A stretch of 64,000 nt of DNA, taken from positions 380,578,137 to 380,642,136 of the forward strand of contig JASDDO010000006.1 in NCBI GenBank assembly GCA_030015575.1. Direction: 5' to 3'. Made by a program: the position numbers and the translations under genes. The notes below the pieces were generated by a model. That model did not search any database and was not told the DNA's origin. It saw only the letters and a program-made list of their open reading frames with translations. Positions 20,901 to 31,400 of this stretch are shown here, piece by piece. Positions within the stretch are counted from its first letter, which is position 1. Every line of letters starts with the position of its first letter. Source of the DNA: Agapanthus africanus (lineage: Eukaryota > Streptophyta > Magnoliopsida > Asparagales > Amaryllidaceae).

Positions 20901-22252
20901 GAGTGCTCGCCCCGGCAGAAATATCTCCGGAATCATGCGAAGAAAAGGGAACGACTGAGCAGACGACCCTACAAATAAAAGACCATGAGAAGGCCGAAGA
21001 CTGGAGGGAAGTCTTCATAGACTACTTTAAGTCCCACCGAATGCCCGAAGAAGCGTCCTCAAGACATCAGCTCATGAAACGAGCTTTATCTTTCACTTTC
21101 GTCAACGATATTCTATACAAGAGATCGTTTGATTCTCTATGGCTGAGATGCTTAGGACCTGACGAAGCAGAAAGAGTCATTCAGGAAGTTCATGACGGAC
21201 TTTGCGGTTCTCACCAAGCAGGCCCAAAGATGAAGTTAAAAATTAAACGGATGGGTTATTACTGGCCCACGATGATCCAGGACTGCCTCGAGTATGCGAT
21301 GCAATGCCACTCATGCCAGATTCATGGAGACTTCATCCACCAACATCCGAATCCACTGCACCCAACGCTGGCTAGTTGGCCATTCGAAATGTGGGGGACT
21401 GACATAGTCGGCCCCATTGAGCCAGCATCATCCCGGGGACACCGTTTTATCCTGACGACAACTGATTACTTCTCCAAATGGGCAGAAGCAGTACCACTGA
21501 AGGAAGTGAAGACGGAGAATATCCTCCATTTCTTCAAGACGCACGTCATCTATCGGTTCGGAACTCCACGGCGGATTATCTCCGATAATGGGCCGGCCTA
21601 CCGAAGCCATAAGATTAGCCGCTTCGCACAGCAGCACAGTATAGACTGGAGATATTCTTCGGTTTACAACCCACGAGCTAACGGTCTGGCCGAGGCCTTC
21701 AATAAGACCTTGACGAAGATCATAAAAAAGACCGTTTCCAGGAATAAGAGAGACTGGCACGAAAGGCTGCAAGAAGCCCTTTGGGCTTATCGAACTACAT
21801 TCAAGACGGCCACAAACACAACGCCGTACGCGTTGGTATTTGGGACGGAAGCAGTGCTCCCCCTCGAGATAGAGTTACCCTCTCTACGAGTAGCAGTCCA
21901 CCACGAGCTGACGAACGAAGAAAATGCTCACCTTCGGCTTGAGGAGCTTGATGCCCTCGACGAAACCCGGCTCATAGCGCAACAACATCTAGAGGCCTAC
22001 AAAGCAAAGATGACGCGCTCATACGAAAGATTGACCAGGCCGAGGACATTCCGCCAAGGCGAACTCGTACTAGTGGTCAAAAGACCTATGATCCCCAATC
22101 GTACCAAGCGAGCAAAATTTGAGCCAAACTATGAAGGCCCGTACATCATAGACAAGGTCTACCAGGGTGGAGCCTACCTACTCATGGACATGCACGGTGA
22201 AAGGCCTTTCAGGCCAATAAACGGCCGCTTCTTGAAGAAATACTATGCTTAA
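17954..22252 (+). CDS. pol: Reverse transcriptase, RNase H and integrase of element A
   Basis: This is an uninterrupted frame of 1432 codons, entered without an obvious ATG of its own. A third zinc-finger module (AYSFPRDKTERLLNLAI ... YCSYHQAIGHPTEDC) is at 18440-18690. RT runs from about 18980 with YIDD at 19568-19579. RNase H follows with the D-E-D-D residues in YFDGASS (20456), NNEAEYEAL, YGDSQLVVS and NSKADALAKL. Integrase has an HHCC-type region (ending CHSCQIHG, about 21310), D in GTDIVGPI, D in SDNGPAYRS and E in LAEAFNK (21370-21700), then a C-terminal domain ending FLKKYYA. No chromodomain is seen, as usual for the Tat group. All catalytic residues look intact, so this part could be functional if expressed. 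Confidence 0.95.
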   Translation: MKHQGVPLEQTVRQARFYNRIWDVPGTQRKLPNGKMETFGLGYARAGKRERAHSSYAIYTFDEEEDALSGDANPPSKLDPAIKAPSPSFEERMGKPIRKMGQKAREDHNREMAIYEKARTQRLSQRAAKDKDAYPRQSVVRKARRRDGNKSRSGSGLSLMKKMSRAYSFPRDKTERLLNLAIKHQMITLPESRHPEQASKASHLSYCSYHQAIGHPTEDCFTFKNWVEDQYRRGRFALSDGWKVTPPQKHEPKAARAESGPPQSRERVRTCYTITILGEEPENVDDLPRCFENSDDEVISEFPPAPKELEDGIHTTADNLKKIELGSADDPRPTFVSELLSEERVAALKDVLLRHKDCFAWNYSEMPGLDPEIAVHRLAISPDIKPVKQAPRRMRLELKMSINAEVKKLIDSGFIQEVQYPDWIANIVPVMKKNGTVRICVDFKDLNKACPKDDFPVPITELMIDNTSTHEVFSFMDGSSGYNQIKMYPEDQKHTTFRTPLGIFCYRVMPFGLKNAGATYQRAMTKIFDDLIHDVVECYIDDLVVKSMSYEDHLKHLETVFRRLRQYNLKMNPLKCAFGVSSGKFLGFIVRHLGIEIDPSKIKAIMEMPPPRTLKQLRSLQGKLAYIRRFIANLSGKCRPYSHLMKKGTPFAWDHKCQGALDEIKQYLQNPPVLAAPVKGKPLILYTTALEGSLGALWAQENDQGKERALYYLSRVLLGAESNYSPIEKHCLALIFAITKLRHYALAHEVRLISKVDPLKYLMSKAILTGRLAKWALLLMEFSITYQPLKAVKGQAIADFLAEHPIPADSPLNCDLPDEHAFDAISGGSARWELYFDGASSIKKQKQGIPMIKSGIGLIFATPQGGIMRFAFSLTEPRTNNEAEYEALIAGLEIAIDMGIEDLLIYGDSQLVVSQVNGDYQTCKPELVKYGERVQQLLTQIPSYTLENIPRVENSKADALAKLAKELADENLDDVRIVVQSRRVLAPAEISPESCEEKGTTEQTTLQIKDHEKAEDWREVFIDYFKSHRMPEEASSRHQLMKRALSFTFVNDILYKRSFDSLWLRCLGPDEAERVIQEVHDGLCGSHQAGPKMKLKIKRMGYYWPTMIQDCLEYAMQCHSCQIHGDFIHQHPNPLHPTLASWPFEMWGTDIVGPIEPASSRGHRFILTTTDYFSKWAEAVPLKEVKTENILHFFKTHVIYRFGTPRRIISDNGPAYRSHKISRFAQQHSIDWRYSSVYNPRANGLAEAFNKTLTKIIKKTVSRNKRDWHERLQEALWAYRTTFKTATNTTPYALVFGTEAVLPLEIELPSLRVAVHHELTNEENAHLRLEELDALDETRLIAQQHLEAYKAKMTRSYERLTRPRTFRQGELVLVVKRPMIPNRTKRAKFEPNYEGPYIIDKVYQGGAYLLMDMHGERPFRPINGRFLKKYYA

Positions 22253-24157
22253 TAAACCACAGCCTGGGTCAATGATAGATGACGACGACTATGTCCGCTC
22301 ACTATCTTCCTAGCCTCAGACTTTACAAGCAGCAGCCGGCCTTCCACGACGAACCGAAACGTCCTTAAACTAACGGCGGACCGAAACGTCCTTAAACTAT
22401 CGACGGACCAAAACGTCCTTAAACTAACGACGGACCGAAACGTCCCTAAACTACTACCGCAACATCCTTAGGTTGACGAGATGGATAAAAAAAAAAGAAG
22501 AAGATAAAAAATGATAAAAAAAAAAGGTATGTCTATAAGCAAAGTGGGCACGGATGAAAACCCGAAAGGGCTCCGTGAGTAAAAACAGCAGGGCTGCCGG
22601 CAAGTGTTCGTGAAAACCCGAAAGGGCGCGACCTTGTAAAATAAAAAATAAAAAAGCGAAAAAGAATAAAATAAAATAAAAACGGTATGTCTATAAGCAA
22701 AATGGGCACGGATGAAAACCCGAAAGGGCTCCGTGAGTAAAGACAGCAGGACTACCGGCGAGTGTTTGTGAAAACCCGAAAGGGCGCAACCTCGTTAAAG
22801 GACACTTACAGAGTCCTCTCGACCTTGTAAGGGGAAACCACCTGCGTGATATCCTTACGACTCACAAAGGAGCAGCACACTTAGGGATCCTCACGATTCC
22901 TAAGGAGAAAATACACTTACGAGATCCTCACGACTCGTAAGGAGAATTCTCTTATGGGACCCTCACGGCTCATGAGATTTGAAAGTCTTAAGTTACAGAA
23001 ACCTGAACCTGTTCTTAAGCAAATCCTCCACAACCTTCGATATTGCCCTACAAGAGGCTCAATACTGACCCTTGTATACAATCCACGGGCGCGAATAAAC
23101 ATTTCCGCAGCAAAGTCCAACCCTTGTAGGTCCTCTCGACCCATAAGGAGAAAACCCTCTTGTAGGATCCTTACGACTTACAGAGGAACATACACTTAGG
23201 AATCCTCACGATCCCTAAGGAGAAAATACACCTGCAAGATCCTCACGACTTGTAGGGAGAAATACCTTTGTGAGACCCTTACGGCTCATGAAGTCAAAAG
23301 CCTTAGTCGACAGGACCTTAACCCTGTTTGCTAAGCCACCTTTGTTCAACATCGACAGAGGCAAATGATGATTCGCTCCTGGCAATATTCCAGTTGCAGC
23401 GATGCTGATGCCTAAACCGGTATCAAATCCCAAGTTCTTTCAAGGCAAATGATGATTCGCTCCTGGCAATATTCCAGTTGCAGCGATGCTGATGCCTAAA
23501 CCGGTATCAAATCCCAAGTTCTTTCATGGCAAATGATGATTCTCTCCTGGCAACATCCCGGTTGCAGCGGTGCTGATGCCGAAATCGGTGTCCAAAATCC
23601 AAGCTTGCGGCGAAAAAGCTGGCAAGCCACACATGCCTACAAAATAGCCGAAATGATGGGGCAACTTGCAATAAAAAGCAGCAAGTAAAAATGTATGCAT
23701 AAAAAAAATAGCCGAAATGATGGGGCAACTCGCAATAAAAAGCAGCGAGTAAAAAGAAAAATAGCCGAAATGATTGGGCACCACGAAAAATAACCGAAAT
23801 GATTGGGCAATCGCGATTTTCGCGATATAAAAAGCTGAAATGATAGAGCATCGCGGGAAAAGAAATAAAATAAAAATAAAATATATGCCCTACAGGTGAT
23901 GCTACATCAATCCCCGTATACAATCCAGGGGCGCAAACAAAGAAGGAGTCGCACTCTTCCTCCCTAGGTTTCATTAGAAGAAGAAGCCGAATCTCGACGG
24001 GCCACAAATAACCTAGAGATCATCTCAACACTCGTCTCGTAACAACGAACTCAACTTCAAGCTAAGCGGGACAGCGGCAACTCCCAGTTCCATGGCTCGG
24101 TGGTATACATATCGCCAGCAGTCAAACCTCCATCCCGTGAAATGCGGATACAATCAG
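22253..24157 (+). other. 3' non-coding region of element A, first part
   Basis: No gene is seen. In order it holds four or five GGACCGAAACGTCC repeats (22350-22460), a duplicated 158-bp block (starts 22526 and 22684) with paired AAAACCCGAAAGGGC motifs, about ten degenerate CTCACGACTCGTAAGG-type repeats (22800-23290), an 84-bp tandem in three copies (starts about 23360, 23444, 23528) and three GCCGAAATGAT..GGGCAACT modules (23645-23830). The same modules occur after pol in B and D. Confidence 0.8.
23360..23611 (+). repeat. 84-bp tandem repeat, three copies
   Basis: Copies starting at 23360, 23444 and 23528 share GGCAAATGATGATTC and the downstream GCAGCGATGCTGATGCC word; the second copy is nearly identical to the first. 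B (about 6310-6425) has two diverged copies and D (about 46945) a single one. Confidence 0.85.
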
Positions 24158-26340
24158 CAAAATTCCTGGTCACGTGGAACGCGGATAACGTCACTCTTTG
24201 ACCCCTTGGAAAACGTCCAGAGCAGATCCTTGTCCTCGCAGAGCACGGCAGTGAACCCGTGTGAAGCATCCAGAGCGGAGCCTAGTCCTCGCCTAACGCG
24301 GCAGTGAACCCGTGTGAAGCATCTAGTGCAAAATTCCTGGTCACGTGGAACGCGGATAATGTCACTCTTTGACCCCGTGGGAAACGTCCAGAGTGGATCC
24401 TGGTCCTCGCAGAGCACGGCAGTGAACCCGTGTGAAGCATCCAGAGCGGAGCCTAGTCCTCGCCTAACGCGGCAGTGAACCCGTGTGAAGCATCTAGTGC
24501 AAAATTCCTGGATACGTGGAACGCGGATAATGTCACTCTTTGACCCCGTGGAAAACGTCCAGAGCGGAGCCTAGTCCTCGCCTAACGCGGCAGTGAACCC
24601 GTGTGAAGCATCTAGTGCAAAATTCCTGGTCACGTGGAACGCGGATAACGTCACTCTTTGACCCCGTGGAAAACGTCCAGAGCGGATCCTGGTCCTCGCA
24701 GAGCATGACAGTGAACCCGTGTGAAGCATCCAGAGCGGAGCCTAGTCCTCGCCTAACGCGGCAGTGAACCCGTGTGAAGCATCTAGTGCAAAATTCCTGG
24801 TCACGTGGAACGCGGATAATGTCACTCTTTGACCCCGTGGAAAACGTCCAGAGCGGAGCCTAGTCCTCGCCTAACGCGGCAGTGAACCCGTGTGAAGCAT
24901 CTAGTGCAAAATTCCTGGTCACGTGGAACGCGGATAATGTCACTCTTTGACTCCGTGGAAAACGTCCAGAGCGGAGCCTAGTCCTCGCCTAACGCGGCAG
25001 TGAACCCGTGTGAAGCATCTAGTGCAAAATTCCTGGTCACGTGGAACGCGGATAATGTCACTCTTTGACCCCGTGGAAAACGTCCAGAGCGGATCCTAGT
25101 CCTCGCAGAGCACGGCAGTGAACCCGTGTGAAGCATCCAGAGCGGAGCCTAGTCCTCGCCGAGCACGGCAGTGAACCCGTGTGAAGCATCTAGTGCAAAA
25201 TTCCTGGTTACGTGGAACGCGGATAACGTCACTCTTTGACCCCGTGGAAAGCGTCCAGAGCGGATCCTGGTCCTCGCAGAGCATGGCAGTGAACCCGTGC
25301 GAAGCATCCAGAGCGGAGCCTAGTCCTCGCCGAGCACGGCAGTGAACCCGTGTGAAGCATCTAGAGCAAAATTCGTGGTTACGTGGAACGCGGATAACGT
25401 CACTCTTTGACCCCGTGGAAAACGTCCAGAGCGGATCCTGATCCTCGCAGAGCATGGCAGTGAACCCGTGCGAAGCATTCAGAGCGGAGCCTAGTCCTCG
25501 CCGAGCACGGCAGTGAACCCGTGTGAAGCATCTAGTGCAAAATTCCTGGTCACGTGGAACGCGGATAATGTCACTCTTTGACCCCGTGGAAAACGTCCAG
25601 AGCGGATCCTGGTCCTCGCAGAGCATGGCAGTGAACCCGTGCGAAGCATCCAGAGCGGAGCCTAGTCCTCGCCGAGCACGGCAGTGAACCCGTGTGAAGC
25701 ATCTAGTGCAAAATTCCTGGTCACGTGGAACGCGGATAATGTCACTCTTTGACCCCGTGGAGAACGTCCAGAGCGGATCCTGGTCCTCGCAAAGCATGGC
25801 AGTGAACCCGTGCGAAGCATCCAGAGCGGAGCCTAGTCCTCGCCGAGCACGGCAGTGAACCCGTGTGAAGCATCTAGAGCAAAATTCCTGGTTACGTGGA
25901 ACGCGGATAACGTCACTCTTTGACCCCGTGGAAAGCGTCCAGAGCGGATCCTGGTCCTCGCAGAGCATGGCAGTGAACCCGTGCGAAGCATCCAGAGCGA
26001 AGCCTAGTCCTCGCCGAGCACGGCAGTGAACCCGTGTGAAGCATCTAGAGCAAAATTCCTGGTTACGTGGAACGCGGATAACGTCACTCTTTGACCCCGT
26101 GGAAAACGTCCAGAGCGGATCCTGGTCCTCGCAGAGCATGGCAGTGAACCCGTGCGAAACATCCAGAGCGGAGCCTAGTCCTCGCCGAGCACGGCAGTGA
26201 ACCCGTGTGAAACATCTAGTGCAAAATTCCTGGTTACGTGGAACGCGGATAACGTCACTCTTTGACCCCGTGAAAAACGTCCAGAGCGGAGCCTGGTCCT
26301 CGCCAAGCACGGCAGTGAACCCGTGTGAAGCATCCAGAGC
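24158..26340 (+). repeat. 171-bp tandem array in the 3' region of element A
   Basis: The marker GCGGATAA(T/C)GTCACTC occurs at 24181, 24352, 24523, 24641, 24812, 24930, 25048, 25219, 25390, 25561, 25732, 25903, 26074 and 26245. Intervals are exactly 171 bp, or 118 bp in three cases where a 53-bp piece is missing. The unit itself contains two related halves (GAACCCGTGTGAAGCATC twice). One diverged copy lies in each LTR (11763-11885 and 30802-30925), so the array and the LTR share an origin. Because 171 is a multiple of three, long open frames such as 25096-26310 arise on the minus strand without being genes. Confidence 0.96.
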
Positions 26341-27054
26341 AAAACCGGACTGTGGAGTCCTTAAAATCCACGGACTATGACGTCCTTAACCTCGACCGTG
26401 ATGTCTTAAAACTAACGATCAACCACCCCGATTCCCTATAGATTTTGCCTTGGTTTAAGGGTACATCTCTTCACTCCTTTGATGCCCGGCGTTGTAATTC
26501 CCCAACGTCTTCAAAGAGGTGACGGGTCCCTGCAACCACACATCGGACTGTGGAGTCCCTAAATCCACGGACTATGAGGTCCTTAACCTTGACCGTGATG
26601 TCTTAAAACTAACATCGGACTGTGGAGTCCCTAAATCCACGGACTATGAGGTCTTTAACCTTGACCGCGACGTCTTTAAACTACGATACGTGGAGGAACC
26701 CCTGACTCCGTAAAACACGGACAAGGATGACCACATCCAACACTTACAAGTCCTCACGACCTGTAAGGAAGAAAAAAAAACTCTCTTGTGAGATCCCTAC
26801 GACTCTCAAGGGAAAACCCGCTTAAGGATCCTCACGATCTTTAAGAAGAACTTACACCTATGGGATCCTCTCGACCTGTAGGGAGAAAAACTCTTTATGA
26901 GACCCTCGTGGCTCGTAAAATGCAAAAGTCTTAGGAAGCAGATCTTAACCCTGAATCCTAAGCCATCACTGTCCTGCAGGGAGATCGAGGTAGAATATCC
27001 GCAGAATACATTCAATAAAAAGAGGGACACACCATTGAGAAGAAAAATGTATCT
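26341..27054 (+). other. 3' non-coding region of element A, LTR-like tail
   Basis: No gene is seen. 26341-26700 repeats LTR U5 material: GGACTGTGGAGTCC-type units and the block GGGTACATCTCTTCACTCC through GAGGTGACGGGTCCC (about 26458-26530), as at 11640-11710. From 26730 to 26940 there are again degenerate CTCACGACCTGTAAGG-type repeats. Internal copies of LTR sequence suggest the array and its edges were seeded from an LTR. Confidence 0.75.
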
Positions 27055-27060
27055 TTTATT
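27055..27060 (-). terminator. AATAAA poly(A) signal of the A antisense gene
   Basis: On the minus strand AATAAA in the context TGAATAAAAG lies about 105 nt after the antisense stop. Same context and distance class as in B and D. Confidence 0.55.
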
Positions 27061-27163
27061 CATAAACCGAAATGGATACAAAGTACAATTCATGAAAGAA
27101 ACAAAAAAGAAAGGTACTCTCATCCATGAGTATGTACAAAAAAGGGAAAAAAGATACAAGTCC

Positions 27164-27600
27164 TCAAGCCGGCGGGCGGTGCAATAATTTTACCAGCTCG
27201 TCATTCTGTTGCTGAGCCACGGCTTCATGACGCAAGATCTCCAGAAGACGAGCCTCCGCTTGAGCTTGCTGAGCCTGATACGAAGCGAGCCGAGCTTCGA
27301 GCTCTTTCTCGGTGGCTTTATGAGCCTCGACCCTCTCACGAGTGAACATGGCAGCTTTATCGAGAGCCACCACCTCTTTTATGGACTCCTGAAGCACCCA
27401 CTAGAGTTCGTATGCTTTGTTGGCCTTGGCTGTGAGGCTGGCCTGAAGCTCGCTCAGCGCCTTAGAAGCCAATTCCCTCTCCGAAAATTTACGGCCGAGC
27501 CATTTTCTCGCACAACAATATGTTCGCTACGTGTCGCTCTATCAGGCCACGTAAGCTCGCTTTCGTGACCGCGGCCTTGGAAACAAGACATTTACAAGAC
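27164..27600 (-). pseudogene. Last part of the antisense gene in element A
   Basis: On the minus strand the end of the gene is readable: VLQESIKEVVALDKA ... LVKLLHRPPA, closely matching D (VLQEAITEVVALDKA ... LLHRLPA). Upstream the same coiled-coil region is recognisable (SLRGLIERH ... CEKMA) but a frame change and a TAG, where D has Gln, break it. Everything between here and the 5' UTR acceptor at 27776 is lost, including the PMD exon. Thus A keeps promoter, 5' UTR intron and gene end but not the domain. Confidence 0.75.
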
Positions 27601-27775
27601 CGTATAAATGGGCTTCCAGTCGACGGGAATAATCGATCTAAAACGCGCTCACATCACCTGACGTGAAAGGCAACAAGAAAGGTTTCCGACATATTTCAAG
27701 CATGCGTTCGCAATCATATGAGTATTCAAAAAAAAATAATAATAGCATTTTCAATCGCATGAACATCCATAATAC

Positions 27776-28139
27776 CTGAAACAAAGGTCATGAGAATCAT
27801 TAGAAAGTTCATGTTTCATCAATTGCAGAAGGACAACCTCGGGCCAAGAAACCTCAAGAAGGCTCCACGTGAAGAAACTGAGTTCTTCACAGGAATTAAA
27901 TTCCTTTTAGAAAAGGGAATTAAATTCCCATAAAACATTTTGTTGAAACGGAATTGAATTCCACAGATTGTCATCATCATCTCCCCAAAGATCATCTAAA
28001 CCCTAAGAGATCTACAGTTTGAAGGTTAAGCGGTTTCATGTTCTTATGGAAAAACATGAAGAAAAAAGGGTAAAAACCCTTGTTTTGGATTTAAAATCCA
28101 GAGGAATATGAAGGTCCATCGTTCGTCCAAGAACATTAC
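27776..28139 (-). other. 5' UTR intron of the A antisense transcript
   Basis: Predicted donor CTCAG then GTAATG (start 28139) and acceptor CTTTGTTTCAG (end 27776), 364 bp. C and D have a comparable intron at the same place with the ATG 5 nt after the acceptor; here an ATG lies 6 nt after it (27770) but opens only a short frame because the coding part is deleted. Confidence 0.5.
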
Positions 28140-28292
28140 CTGAGGAAAAGAATTCTTTTCGAACAGAGTTAAACTCTGAAGATTGTTTCAAGACAGAGAA
28201 CTAAGCTCTGGAAGCGAGAATTAAATTCTCAAGGAAAAAGTTCTCAGAAGAAGAAGATGAGCAAAGTGAAGGCTCCTATGAAGAGACAGAGG

Positions 28293-28300
28293 TATTTATA
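28293..28300 (-). promoter_or_regulatory. TATA box of the antisense promoter in element A
   Basis: Minus-strand TATAAATA in CTTCTATAAATACC, about 105 bp from the polypurine tract. C (41696-41704) and D (53541-53550) have a TATA box at 95-101 bp. The following leader has GAATTTAATTC-type palindromes like those after the sense TATA box. Confidence 0.65.
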
Positions 28301-28364
28301 GAAGGCAATGGAAACGTTTCATCTCCCCAGATCCCTAGAGGAATCCAACGGTCACAAGAGGTGA

Positions 28365-28404
28365 CAGCGTTGCACTCACGTGCAGACACGTGAGAACAAC
28401 GCTG
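28365..28404. repeat. Nested inverted repeat with paired G-boxes next to the polypurine tract (A)
   Basis: CAGCGTTG (28365-28372) pairs with CAACGCTG (28397-28404), and inside it CTCACGTG pairs with CACGTGAG. The right arm touches the polypurine tract. C (41602-41644) and D (53612-53652) keep the architecture with partly different bases. Confidence 0.85.
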
Positions 28405-28414
28405 TGGGGGCATT
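28405..28414 (+). other. Polypurine tract of element A
   Basis: TGGGGGCATT directly precedes the TG of the 3' LTR. The GGGGCATT core is shared with D (53651-53659) and, on the other strand, with C (41592-41603). Confidence 0.8.
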
Positions 28415-31400
28415 TGTTTCCTGATTTAAAATCAGAAAAGCTTATGGAAAAAGCTTCAGAAGAGGGTCACATGCTTACACGTGACCAGCAGTCACGTGTT
28501 GGCACGTGACATCTAAAAGCATCATCAAGGCAGATTCAGCTTCCTGACTACATCAAAGAAAAGGGCTTCAGAAAGGGTCACGTGCTCCCACGTGACCAGG
28601 GTCACGTGTTGGCACGTGGCATTTTAAAGCGGATTCAAAGGCACATCGGTTCCCTGATCAAATCAAGGAAAAAGCTTCAAAAGAGGTCACGTGCTTCCAC
28701 GTGACCAGGGGTCACGTGTTGGCACGTGACGCTCAAAACATCAGAATTGTTCTCCAGTTAAATCAAGAAAAAGAGTCCAGACAAGGGTCACGTGCTCACA
28801 CGTGACCAGGGGTCACGTGGTGGCACGTGACGGTTAAGCAGCAACCAGAAGACAGCGCAAAAGGAAAGAAGAGGGCTCATTCCAAAGAGGGTCACGTGCC
28901 CACACGTGACCAAGGGTCACGTGGTCACACGTGACCGGCTTTCAAAGCCCATTTTGTTAACAGAATTAAATTCTGAAAGAGATTCAAATATTTCCAAAGG
29001 AAAGCGATTATCTGGAACCAATCGAATTAGAGATTCAGAGGTGATGAAATATCATCTATCTATGGGAAAATCTCGGGTTTGGAAAGATTTCCCCTTTAAA
29101 TCTAACCGAAACAACAAAGAAGAATCCCGGGACTTGAAATCCAATGGTGAATAAAATTCACTTAATAATCCAAAGGTCCAAAACGAATGATGGATGCAAA
29201 TCAAATCTCTCAATGAAGATTCGTCAAAAAATAATTGACTCGGCTGCTTCTCCTATAAATAGGAGCCAAGAGACACAAAGACAGGAGAGACGCAGAGGGA
29301 AGAAAAAGAGAGAGAGCCTTGATACTTCGAGGAACTTGGATCTTCTGCAAAAGAAAACCCTAGGTAAGAAAGGGAAGGCTTTTTGAAAGAAAGAGAATTT
29401 AATTCTCAACAGAGTTTACTCTGATATATAAAACAGAAGAACATATTTCTTCTCTCTTTGATAGAGGATCTGCAAAGTGCACATCTCCCCTTGAAGTTGA
29501 GAATTTAATTCTCAATAGGTCGAGATCCTGCCATGCAGATCCAAAACATAGAGAGGGAATGGCAGCACAAGAATTTAATTCTCACAGAACTATAGGAATT
29601 TAATTCCTTTAAAATAAAACTAGGGCTTGACCCTGTGTTATGGGAATTTAATTCCTTCAGGACAAAAAGAAACAGGGTTTAACCCTAATTAAGAACCTAG
29701 TTCTGTTGGAACAGCGGGGATTTAATTCCCTTGATCATAACTTAAAAGAAAGTGGGAATTTAATTCCATAAAAGCTTTTATTAGGGTTTAACCCTATTCA
29801 GTTCTTCACATATATGAAGAATTTAATTCCTACAGAAAATTCAGAGTCCAACTCTATTCAGAATATAAACCTTCGAAAGGAAGTAGGAATTTAATTCCTC
29901 AGAAATTACTGTCAGGGTTTAACCCTACGAGGAACTTGATTCCTGGAAAAGATTAACAGATCCTTTAAAACAACATACATAGAGGCAGGGTCACGTGTCA
30001 CCACGTGACCCCCCCAAGAGATCTACAGAAAGCCCCTTTGAGGCAGCACCCCACGTGACCCACGTGACCCTCGGTAGAAGCTCTAATACATAGGCATTTG
30101 AATGCCCATCACGTGATGGCACGTGATGCTCTGAAAGATGCGATAATCTCAGCAGAATAGATGAAGGGAGGGCGCTCTCACGTGCTGCCACGTGACCCCT
30201 CCTGCCTTAGTGTTTAACACTAAATTGAAACTCCCGAACCCAGTGTTAAAACACTGTTGGGCCTTAGTGTTCAATACTAATCAAAAAGCTTTGTTTGCAG
30301 TGTTCAACACTGACTACCTTAGTGTTTAACACTAATCTGAGATCTTCATTGCCAGTGTTCAACACTGATCTGTTTTAGTGTTTAACACTAATTTGAAAAG
30401 CCTTGTTGCTGGTGTTTAACACCAATTATCTCTTAGTGTTAAACACTAACTTGTCAACCTCATTCCCAGTGTTCAACACTGACTGCTCTGTAGTGTTTAA
30501 CACTAGGCTTTGGCCCAATTGGCCTAAATGGATAGAGGCAAAGCCTCTCCTGATTGGACTTAGCCCAAGATGGCCATAAGTCCTCAATTTGTGATTAACT
30601 GGGCCAATGGACTCATAACATAATTAATTCGTCTTGATCCCAAATTGGGCCAAGGACTATTTAATCCACTCCGGTTCTAGGGTACATCTCTTCACTCCTT
30701 TGATACTTGGCATTGTAATCCCTCAATGTCTTCAAAGAGGTGACGGGTCCCGACGACCACACATTGATACGGACTGTGGGGTCCTTAAACCCGTGTTTAA
30801 TGCAAAATTCCTGGTTACGTGGAACGCGGATAATGTCACTCTTTGACCCCGTGGAAAACGTCCAGAGCGGAGCCTGGTCCTCGCAGAGCACGGCAGTGAA
30901 CCCGTGTGAAGTATCCAGAGCACATACCGGACTGTGGGGTCCTTAAACCCATGGACTACGACGTCCTTAACCTTGACCGAGATGTCTTAAAACTAACAAT
31001 GGACTGTGGGGTCCTTAAACCCATGGACTACGACGTCCTTAACCTTGACCGAGATGTCTTAAAACTAACAATAGACCGCAATGTCCTTAAACTACCCATG
31101 GACCGCAATGTCCTTAAACTACCCATGGACCGCAACGTCCTTAAACTACCCATGGACCGCAACGTCCTTAAACTAGAACAATAGAGCCCCGTATGCTCTT
31201 TTGTCGGATCTAAACGGTCCCGTTTAAGTTGATCTTAGCCTCAAAGATGGCTAACGTATCCTTAAACCTTCAAACAGACTGGACTATGAATCCCCCCAAT
31301 TAACTCTGGCTCGAGGGTACATCTCTGAACTCCTCTGACATCCGTCGTTGTAATCCTTCAACGTCGTCAGAGAGGTGACGGGTCCCGACGGCCATACATA

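Noticed and set aside
25096..26310. 404-codon open frame on the minus strand of the 171-bp array
   Set aside because: 171 bp is 57 codons, so one stop-free unit gives a long frame automatically. It is repetitive, overlaps only the array and resembles no protein.
24158..26340. Centromeric satellite because of the 171-bp period
   Set aside because: The match in length with primate alpha satellite is coincidental; there is no sequence similarity and the array is only 14 units inside one element.
26897..27187. 96-codon plus-strand frame at the end of the A 3' region
   Set aside because: It is opposite the antisense gene end and its poly(A) signal, Lys/Arg-rich by composition, and has no counterpart in B or D.
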